Below, piece after piece: positions 6,546 to 11,532 of a DNA stretch of 11,532 bases. Position 1 is the first letter of the stretch. Every line of letters starts with the position of its first letter. The translations under genes were made by a program, and so were the position numbers. Source of the stretch: an uncultured Lachnospiraceae bacterium. Its GTDB lineage: Bacteria; Bacillota; Clostridia; Lachnospirales; Lachnospiraceae. The stretch is from contig CAMTBF010000065.1 in assembly GCA_947068385.1 (NCBI GenBank), positions 1 to 11,532 on the forward strand, read 5' to 3'. The notes beneath the pieces are model-generated. The model did not search any database and was not told the origin of the DNA. It saw only the letters and a list, made by a program, of their open reading frames with translations.

Positions 6546-6739
6546 AGCCATATTTTTAAAAGAGAGGGGGGAACTCTATGCGCATCCGAGGTTTAGAACC
6601 TGCGGGCCCATGCAGAGCCAGTAGATAGTGACGGCTGCATGGCGTACAAAGTTGCCAAGGGCACATTCTTAAAAAGGCAACCAGTCGCTATTGATTGCTG
6701 GCTTGACGCTTGAAGACACTGTCAAGAAGGGAGCCCGCA
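6546..6739 (+). ncRNA. Structured 5' leader RNA of the CD3324-family gene (family not recognised)
   Basis: About 190 nt between the predicted transcription start and the coding start can form a series of local stems. P1 is AGGTT (6589-6593) with AACCT (6597-6601), loop of 3. P2 is CCATGCAG (6608-6615) with CTGCATGG (6635-6642), extended by CC/GG across a 2-nt bulge. P3 is GTTGCC (6651-6656) with GGCAAC (6676-6681). A weak CCAG/CTGG stem lies at 6681-6701. P4 is CTTGAC (6702-6707) with GTCAAG (6721-6726), whose last base touches the Shine-Dalgarno region (6726-6733). A translatable 16-codon ORF (6578-6628) ends in the P2 loop. These features suggest a cis-regulatory leader, attenuator or riboswitch-like element. 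I do not recognise it as a known family, and the start is inferred from the promoter guess. Confidence 0.45.
6578..6628 (+). CDS. Putative 16-residue leader peptide ORF
   Basis: ATG at 6578 is preceded at good spacing by a purine-rich ribosome binding site (AGAGAGGGGGGAA, 6561-6573). It opens a 16-codon frame encoding MRIRGLEPAGPCRASR, ending with TAG at 6626. The 5' part spans the small P1 hairpin, and codons 11-13 lie in the left arm of the strong P2 hairpin. Ribosomes on this ORF would therefore unfold P2. The peptide is basic (four Arg), has one Cys and no hydrophobic segment, so it is not an obvious secreted signal or toxin. It may act only by being translated. Whether it is expressed cannot be told from sequence alone. 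Confidence 0.4.
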   Translation: MRIRGLEPAGPCRASR

Positions 6740-7006
6740 ATGAAATATATAAACGCAAAGACGCTTCTCCCCCAGGAGCTGGTAGAGGAGCTCCAGCGCT
6801 ACATCCAGGGCGGATATCTCTATATCCCCGCTAAGGAAGAGCAGCGCCGGTGCTGGGGGGAGCTGTCCGGCTGCAGAGAGAAGCTCAGGCAGCGCAACCT
6901 GGAGATCATGCAGGAATACGGCAATGGTGCCACGGTGGAATGCCTGGCCGCGAAGTATTATCTCTCGGAGCATACGATCCGCAGGATTATTTATCAAAAT
7001 ATGTAA
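6740..7006 (+). CDS. CD3324-family small helix-turn-helix protein
   Basis: This 88-residue protein matches the pattern I know for the CD3324 family of Clostridia. It has an N-terminal MKYINAKTLLPQELVEELQ, the segment YIQGGYLYIPAKEEQRRCWG (21-40), a charged helix with LRQRNLEIMQEY (49-60), and a C-terminal helix-turn-helix (about 64-86, ATVECLAAKYYLSEHTIRRII). The fold resembles Mor/C-type and sigma-region-4-like DNA-binding helices, so a transcription regulator is likely, but its target is not known. I chose the ATG at 6740, with GAAGGGAG at 6726-6733, over an in-frame TTG at 6710 that would add ten residues not typical of the family and lies in the leader stem P4. It is monocistronic, with its own leader and a terminator at 7041-7072. 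It could regulate the exporter operon that starts 183 bp downstream, but nothing shows this directly. Confidence 0.85.
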   Translation: MKYINAKTLLPQELVEELQRYIQGGYLYIPAKEEQRRCWGELSGCREKLRQRNLEIMQEYGNGATVECLAAKYYLSEHTIRRIIYQNM

Positions 7007-7040
7007 AACAGATAAAATAAAGACGTAATACAGACCATAA

Positions 7041-7072
7041 AAAGAGAGAGCAGCACAGCTCTTTCTTTTTTT
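7041..7072 (+). terminator. Rho-independent terminator after the CD3324-family gene
   Basis: AAAGAGAGAGC (7041-7051) pairs with GCTCTTTCTTT (7058-7068) with one mismatch, across a 6-nt loop (AGCACA). A T-tract reaches 7072. It lies 34 bp after the stop codon and separates this transcript from the exporter operon. Confidence 0.85.
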
Positions 7073-7087
7073 GCCGGGATTTTCTAG

Positions 7088-7108
7088 CAAACGCTACCGA
7101 ACCGTTTG
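7088..7108. repeat. Inverted repeat just upstream of the exporter promoter (possible regulator site)
   Basis: CAAACG (7088-7093) and CGTTTG (7103-7108) are perfect reverse complements separated by 9 bp, ending 5 bp before the -35 hexamer. The placement suits an activator site, but 6-bp arms can arise by chance and no cognate regulator is identified. Confidence 0.3.
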
Positions 7109-7113
7109 TGCTA

Positions 7114-7142
7114 TTGAACCAGGAAGGGAAAGTGATTACAAT
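7114..7142 (+). promoter_or_regulatory. Sigma-A-type promoter of the half-exporter operon
   Basis: The -35 TTGAAC (7114-7119) and -10 TACAAT (7137-7142) are separated by exactly 17 bp, each close to consensus. They lie just after a terminator and 47 bp before the first exporter start codon. The predicted start is near 7149, giving a leader of about 40 nt that includes a small GCCC-TGTA-GGGC hairpin (7153-7164). This is the best promoter in the window. Confidence 0.7.
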
Positions 7143-7188
7143 AGAAAAAAAGGCCCTGTAGGGCGCAGGCGGGAGACAGAGGCGGAGC

Positions 7189-8802
7189 ATGAGCGCAGAG
7201 AAGAGGAAAACATACATTTACCAGGAGGAGCTGCGGGGAGTGGAGCGGTTCTCCCTGTGGGTGAACCTGATCCATATCCCCTACGGCATCCTCATGCCCA
7301 TCCTCATCGCCCAGGTGGTGGCCAGGGCGGTGGCGGGGGAGGTAAGGGCGGTGGCAGTCTCCGCGGCGGCGCTGCTGTCATTGCTGACGGCCTTCCTGCT
7401 GCTTGGAATCAGGCTCCAGACTTTGCTGAAACAGCGGATGCTGGAGGCCGGGCAGCGCTGCAGGCTGAAGCTGTACGGGCAGTTCTACGCGAACCCGCTG
7501 CATCTCCTGCACCGCTCCAGCCTGGGCGGCAACCTGGAGAACTTCAGCAATGACCTTGCCACGGTCACGGAGCGGCTGATGACGGACCGGCCGGCCATGA
7601 CCGCGGCGGTGGCACAGACCCTGCTCTTCGGGGGATATCTCCTGTGGCTGAGCCCGCCGGCAGGGGCGATCATCCTGGGGATTTCCCTTCTGCAGGTGGT
7701 CCCTCCTCTGGTAGTGAGGAAGTATCTGCAGGTGAACTATGACAAATGCCGCAGGATAGAAGGGGAGATCACCAATTTTGTGATCACGGCCTTTCAGGGC
7801 TTCCTGTTGATCAAGCTGTACGGGCTGAGGGACTGGTGGCTGGGAAAGCTTAAGGAGATCTACCGGCGGTACTGGGTGATCGGCAACGAGTCCGTCTTTG
7901 CCAACCGCTCTGAGTCGGGCATGTATTCCCTGCTGGACAATATCCTGAAATATGGCACGTACTGCATCATCGGCCTGCTCCTGCTGGGCGGGTACCTCAC
8001 TGTGGAGACCGGCGTGCAGGCGATAGCCCTCTCCACAGGCATCTACGCCGCCGTGAAAAAGGCCTTCGAGACCCTGCCCAGGTTCGCCATGGCGGATCAG
8101 GCCCAGGAGCGCCTCCTGAACTGGTACAGGGAGACGGATAGCCCCCAGGGGACATGGGAGGGGAGCATTATCCGGCTGGAGAACCTTCATTTTGCCTACG
8201 AGGAGTCCCTGCTGGCGATTCCCCTGGCGGAACTGGACATGGAGAAGGTCAACATCATAAGAGGCCCCAACGGGATTGGGAAATCTACGGTATTCCGTCT
8301 ATTGGCAGGCATGGAGGAGGCCGGGGAGGGGACTGTCCTGATCGGGGACAGGCATCCGGAGGAGCTGGGAAAGGGATGCTTTCCGGCCCGGTTCTTCTAT
8401 TTGCTGCAGGAGGACCCCGCCTTTGAAATGACCCCGGAGGAGATGTACGGCAGCGTGGAGGAGAGCCTGGCCGGGCAGGGCCTGGGACTGGACAGGGAGC
8501 GTCTGCGCCGGAACGCGGAAAGGCTGGGGGCGGACGCCGCTTTGCTGCGGGAGAAGAGGATGAGCCAGATGTCCCAGGGGGAGCGGAAGAAGGCTTTCCT
8601 TGCCCTGGCCTTTGCCCTGGAGCCCAGGCTCCTGCTCCTGGACGAGCCCACCAACCATCTGGACGGGGCCGGGAAGGCCGCCCTCCTGGAGCTGCTGCGG
8701 GAGCGCCGGGGCGGGGCGCTGATCGTCACCCATGACGAATTGTTCGACGGACTGGAGGGCGCACGTTTTCGGCTGCGGGAGGGACGGTTATATGGGGAAT
8801 AG
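7189..8802 (+). CDS. ABC exporter half-transporter (membrane domain plus ATPase), first subunit
   Basis: The 537-residue protein has an N-terminal membrane domain (hydrophobic segments near 22-46, 54-76, 138-154, 157-175, 253-271 and a weaker one at 277-290) and a C-terminal nucleotide-binding domain from about 326. ATPase motifs are Walker A GPNGIGKS (359-366), Q-loop Gln407, signature MSQGE (461-465), Walker B LLLLD (481-485) with Glu486, D-loop NHLD (489-492) and His515. The signature departs from LSGGQ at Leu to Met and at the first Gly to Gln. The membrane domain is short and low in similarity to textbook exporters. The ATG at 7189 follows AGAGG and GGAG purine runs. The next gene starts inside the end of this one and encodes a second half-transporter, so a heterodimer is the simplest reading. 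The substrate (peptide, lipid or drug) is not indicated by any neighbour. Confidence 0.88.
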   Translation: MSAEKRKTYIYQEELRGVERFSLWVNLIHIPYGILMPILIAQVVARAVAGEVRAVAVSAAALLSLLTAFLLLGIRLQTLLKQRMLEAGQRCRLKLYGQFYANPLHLLHRSSLGGNLENFSNDLATVTERLMTDRPAMTAAVAQTLLFGGYLLWLSPPAGAIILGISLLQVVPPLVVRKYLQVNYDKCRRIEGEITNFVITAFQGFLLIKLYGLRDWWLGKLKEIYRRYWVIGNESVFANRSESGMYSLLDNILKYGTYCIIGLLLLGGYLTVETGVQAIALSTGIYAAVKKAFETLPRFAMADQAQERLLNWYRETDSPQGTWEGSIIRLENLHFAYEESLLAIPLAELDMEKVNIIRGPNGIGKSTVFRLLAGMEEAGEGTVLIGDRHPEELGKGCFPARFFYLLQEDPAFEMTPEEMYGSVEESLAGQGLGLDRERLRRNAERLGADAALLREKRMSQMSQGERKKAFLALAFALEPRLLLLDEPTNHLDGAGKAALLELLRERRGGALIVTHDELFDGLEGARFRLREGRLYGE

Positions 8803-10393
8803 GAAAATCTATGGGAAGATATGCCGGGACTGCCTGGTGATGTACTGGGTTCCGGTGCTGTTCTACGCGGCCGAGCTGGTGGCGGGGCAGGTGCTGCACA
8901 CGTATTCCGCCACTGTCCTGGGGAGGTTCGCGGATTTCGCGCTGGGAGGCAGCATGGCGGAGGGAATCGCGGATCTGCGGAGGATATTGGTGAGCGTAGG
9001 GCTGTCGATCGTCCTGCCGCTGCTGTTCTCCGTGCTGGGGGAGGTGACCATGTTCAAGGCCTCCCTGGGGCATGGCTGCCTGATTCTGGAGCGGTTCCTG
9101 GGAAAGACCTTCCAGGCGGCCGGGAGCATCCGGGGGAGCGAGGCCCAGTACCGGCTGGAGGACGACCAGATACAGCTTGGGATCACCTGGGTGAACCTGA
9201 TGATGTGGGGGATCTCTCTGCCCTTCGTGGCGGCTTATCTCCTGTACTGGTCCGTCCGGAGCCTGGGGTGGTTTGCCGCGGTGGTCTTCGGGGTCTGCCT
9301 CATCAAGCTGTTCCTGCCCCTCGCCATGCGGAAGGCCCTGGAGAGATACGACCTGCAGGAGCGGGAGTGCAAGTCGGCGATACGGGGGCTGGAGAGCGAG
9401 ATGGTGGGGAAGCCGGTGCAGGTCTGCCTGTACGGGCTCCAGGGCGGGTTCCTGAAAAGGCTGGAGAGGGCCATGCGGGATTACCGGGAGCGGGTCTACG
9501 CCCCGAAGGCGGCCTGTGAGACCCGGGTGGACCAGGTCACGGCGCAGATGGACACGGTGTGCCTCCTGCTCCTTTTGGTCAGCGGCGCTGTGGCCGTATC
9601 CCTGGGCGGCCTGTCCGTGGGGGCGATCGTGGCCATGAGCGGCTATTATTACATCTTCAATGCGGCTATGGATTATGTGGTGAACATCATAAAGAACGTG
9701 CCGCTGTGCAGGAACCTGGTGAAGCGGATCTCCCTGTTCTATACGGACGCGGAGCATGTGGGAGGAGTCCGAATTCAGCGGGTGGAGAGCCTTATCCTCA
9801 AGGGCACAGGGTTCGCCTACGGGGAAGAGGAGGTATTCGCGGATCTGCGGCAGGAGGTGAGGATAGGGGCCAGGACGGCGGTCTGCGGCAGGAACGGCAG
9901 CGGGAAGTCCACCTTGCTCAAGCTCCTGTGCGGGCTATATCCCGGATACCGGGGGGAGATACGGGTCAACGGGATGGAGCTGCGGGAGATCTCCATGGAG
10001 AGCTGGCGGGAAAAGTGCGCCTATGTGGAGCAGTCGCCCTATCTGTTCCAGGGCACCGTATGGGAAAATGTCCGGCTGGGCAGGCTGGACGCCGGGGAGG
10101 AAGAGGTGTGGGAGGCCATCCGCAGGGTGGGGCTGGAGGAGCTGGCCCAGAGGGAGGTCTCAGACGACCAGGAGGCGCTGTCCGGCGGGGAGCGCCAGAG
10201 GATCTCCATCGCCAGGGCCCTGCTGCGGAAGGCGGACATCCTGCTCATGGACGAACCGGGAAACAACCTGGACGAGAAGGCCCTCTCCTGGCTGGAGGGA
10301 TTCATCCGGGATTACAGGGGCACCCTGCTCTTCATCTCCCATGACGAGAGGATGCTTGCGCTGGCGGACGAGGAGATTTGGCTGGCTACCTGA
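8792..10393 (+). CDS. ABC exporter half-transporter (membrane domain plus ATPase), second subunit
   Basis: From the ATG at 8792 the protein has 533 residues. Its membrane domain has hydrophobic segments near 16-33, 64-82, 136-153, 158-177, 253-271 and 275-290; the ATPase domain starts at about 334. Motifs are Walker A GRNGSGKS (366-373), Q-loop Gln414 in YVEQSPYLFQGTVWENV, canonical-type signature LSGGE (463-467), Walker B ILLMD (483-487) with Glu488, D-loop NNLD (491-494) and His517. I prefer ATG 8792, with GGGAGGGACGG at 8778-8788, to an in-frame ATG at 8732. The latter would add 20 polar residues overlapping the first subunit and lacks a good site. The two genes overlap by 11 bp, favouring coupled, equal synthesis. 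Both subunits keep the catalytic Glu and His, so neither is plainly a dead ATPase, although their signature motifs differ. The stop codon overlaps the convergent gene on the other strand. Confidence 0.9.
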   Translation: MGNRKIYGKICRDCLVMYWVPVLFYAAELVAGQVLHTYSATVLGRFADFALGGSMAEGIADLRRILVSVGLSIVLPLLFSVLGEVTMFKASLGHGCLILERFLGKTFQAAGSIRGSEAQYRLEDDQIQLGITWVNLMMWGISLPFVAAYLLYWSVRSLGWFAAVVFGVCLIKLFLPLAMRKALERYDLQERECKSAIRGLESEMVGKPVQVCLYGLQGGFLKRLERAMRDYRERVYAPKAACETRVDQVTAQMDTVCLLLLLVSGAVAVSLGGLSVGAIVAMSGYYYIFNAAMDYVVNIIKNVPLCRNLVKRISLFYTDAEHVGGVRIQRVESLILKGTGFAYGEEEVFADLRQEVRIGARTAVCGRNGSGKSTLLKLLCGLYPGYRGEIRVNGMELREISMESWREKCAYVEQSPYLFQGTVWENVRLGRLDAGEEEVWEAIRRVGLEELAQREVSDDQEALSGGERQRISIARALLRKADILLMDEPGNNLDEKALSWLEGFIRDYRGTLLFISHDERMLALADEEIWLAT

Positions 10394-11532
10394 TGCATTC
10401 GACAGGTTCATCATTTATGCCGAAAAAGACCTTGTCGATCACCCGGCGCTTTTCGTGACAGTACACGATGATGTTCAGGCCATCCGGGATGAAGGGGTAG
10501 ACGGCTCCGTCTATGGAGACGGCGTCGCTGTCAATGCGATAGGAGGTCAGCCCGTTCCGCACGGTCCCCTGGCCCTCCAGCGGTTCCGGGTCAGACCTCT
10601 CCTTCAGGATCCTTCCGCCGTCGATCACGGTATAATAGTGCAGCGGCATTCCGGGCATCACCATGAACACGGCATACGCGTCATCCTGTATGGCCTGCAT
10701 ATACTGGTCGTAATCGGTTATCTTTTTCAGGTTCTCATCCTTTTGGCAGTGCTCATCATAAAGGGCCCTCTTTTCCCACTGCGCATCCTGCGTGCCGGCG
10801 ATGCCCCTGGCAGCCAGCCAGGCGCCCAGGTAATCGCTTATCTTCAGGGCGCCGGCGGCGCTGACATGATCCGTGTCGCAGCTATCTATGGAAAAATCCA
10901 GTCCTGCGGCGGCATAGAGGGTCTCCTCGTTGAAATCCAGATACTGCAGCCCATGCTCTAGGGCATACAGGCACACCGTATTGTATGCTTCCTGGCTGTA
11001 GAACATCGTGGGGGTCTTGACCAGCACGAGTTGAATGCCTTTCTCCCGGCAGAGCTCCGCGATCTTATCCAGGTATACCAGCATGGCCGGGACCATTTCC
11101 GCGCATGCGGCCTCCCCGTGGGAAGTCTGCCCAAAGGGCTGATAGCCGGTGGCGTCCACGTTGAAGTCAAGCGGGCGGAAGCCCATCAGCGTCTCCTGGG
11201 CTGCCATGGCGCGCAGGGTGAAGTCGTTCTCCTGAAATTCCTTCCACCTGGTGTGGAAGCGGCCGCTGGGGAACAGATAGGAGGACAGCTCCTGTGAGGT
11301 GTCGAACCTGCAGATGTCATAGACGGCCTTGAGCTTCACATGGGACCATTTCATGATATCCACGGACTTTCTCATGGATTCCTCAGAGGTATTCAATATT
11401 TCGTCTTCATTATAGGGGAATAGCATGAATACGTCCAGAAAGACATACTCGGGACTCTGGAACCGCAGCGCCTCCAGGAGCCAATAGTAGGACACCAGGA
11501 GGTTCTGCTGCTCGCAGCCCAGATTGTAGCTT
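10386..11532 (-). CDS. Probable SGNH-hydrolase-like protein, C-terminal part (truncated by window edge)
   Basis: The frame is open on the minus strand from the window edge to a TAG at 10388-10386, giving at least 382 residues. It starts inside SYNLGCEQQNLL; the GTG at 11495 is an internal Val codon, not a likely start. The segment GCEQQN....YYWLLEALRFQSPEYVFLDVFMLFP, a later strand QLVLVKTPTMF and the motif CDTDHVSAAGALKISDYLGAWL fit an SGNH/DltD- or AlgX-like fold. In that fold a D-x-x-H near the end supplies the catalytic Asp and His (DTDH, codons near 10875-10864). The nucleophile Ser would lie outside the window. After this domain, about 130 residues carry a second mixed region (VFMVMPGMPLHYY... 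VFFGINDEP) that I do not recognise. Such proteins often act on cell-envelope polymers or their acyl groups, but the activity here is inference. Convergent with, and overlapping by 8 bp, the exporter gene. Confidence 0.7.
   Translation of the reverse strand, partial: SYNLGCEQQNLLVSYYWLLEALRFQSPEYVFLDVFMLFPYNEDEILNTSEESMRKSVDIMKWSHVKLKAVYDICRFDTSQELSSYLFPSGRFHTRWKEFQENDFTLRAMAAQETLMGFRPLDFNVDATGYQPFGQTSHGEAACAEMVPAMLVYLDKIAELCREKGIQLVLVKTPTMFYSQEAYNTVCLYALEHGLQYLDFNEETLYAAAGLDFSIDSCDTDHVSAAGALKISDYLGAWLAARGIAGTQDAQWEKRALYDEHCQKDENLKKITDYDQYMQAIQDDAYAVFMVMPGMPLHYYTVIDGGRILKERSDPEPLEGQGTVRNGLTSYRIDSDAVSIDGAVYPFIPDGLNIIVYCHEKRRVIDKVFFGINDEPVECIR

Noticed and set aside
6578..6628. The mini-ORF as a peptide substrate of the half-exporters
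   Set aside because: The 16-residue product has no leader/core arrangement or double-Gly site, a strong terminator separates it from the exporter operon, and no modification enzyme is encoded nearby.
6710..6739. TTG start at 6710 for the CD3324-family gene
   Set aside because: The ATG at 6740 has a good ribosome binding site and gives the usual family N-terminus (MKYINAK); the extra codons fall in a leader hairpin.
8732..8791. ATG 8732 as start of the second half-exporter
   Set aside because: The added 20 residues are polar and overlap the first subunit by 71 bp, whereas ATG 8792 has a purine-rich ribosome binding site and a typical N-terminus.
8726..9757. A 343-codon open frame on the minus strand
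   Set aside because: It is antisense to the second half-exporter, whose motifs are clear; the translation is rich in His, Pro, Gln and Arg with no domain pattern.
10023..10961. A 312-codon plus-strand frame across the convergent junction
   Set aside because: It overlaps the ATPase domain of the second exporter in another frame and then runs antisense to the SGNH-like gene; its start has Trp/Arg/Ser-rich composition typical of an out-of-frame translation.
1..11532. CRISPR arrays, tRNA or rRNA genes, insertion sequences, phage attachment sites
   Set aside because: I found no regularly spaced direct repeats, transposase-like protein, tRNA-like cloverleaf or conserved rRNA segment. The three homologous protein modules at 3376-4362 are domain repeats, not DNA repeats.

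Overview
The window looks like chromosomal DNA of a GC-rich member of the Clostridia, probably Lachnospiraceae. The grounds are strong AGGAGG-type ribosome binding sites, tightly packed and overlapping operons, the Firmicutes style of ABC export systems, and a small CD3324-type helix-turn-helix protein, a family I associate with Clostridia. The organism assignment is inference; no rRNA or tRNA is present.

Layout, left to right. (1) 2-76: the last 24 codons of a gene that begins outside the window. (2) 168-3145, + strand: a four-gene, translationally coupled operon encoding two six-helix ABC-2-like permeases, an ABC ATPase and a membrane-anchored extracytoplasmic protein of unknown function. 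A TATAAT box lying inside a perfect inverted repeat precedes it. (3) 3268-6499, + strand: a second ABC operon encoding a surface protein with a signal peptide, three tandem NEW3-like beta modules and a C-terminal membrane anchor, then a NosF-like ATPase and a NosY-like permease. (4) 6500-7072: a structured leader of about 190 nt with a 16-codon ORF and several hairpins, then the small CD3324-family gene and a good rho-independent terminator. (5) 7073-10393, + strand: a good sigma-A-type promoter and two overlapping genes for half-size ABC exporters (membrane domain fused to ATPase), which probably form a heterodimer. (6) 10386-11532, - strand: the C-terminal part of a probable SGNH-hydrolase-like protein, convergent with the exporter operon and overlapping it by 8 bp.

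The common theme is export or cell-envelope ABC machinery: three unrelated ABC systems lie side by side. The first two each include an extracytoplasmic protein without a lipoprotein cysteine. No biosynthetic enzymes, precursor-peptide cassette, sensor kinase or response regulator is visible, so the substrates cannot be named. The least explained parts are the structured leader with its mini-ORF at about 6546-6739 and the three-module surface protein coupled to a Nos-type ABC pair.
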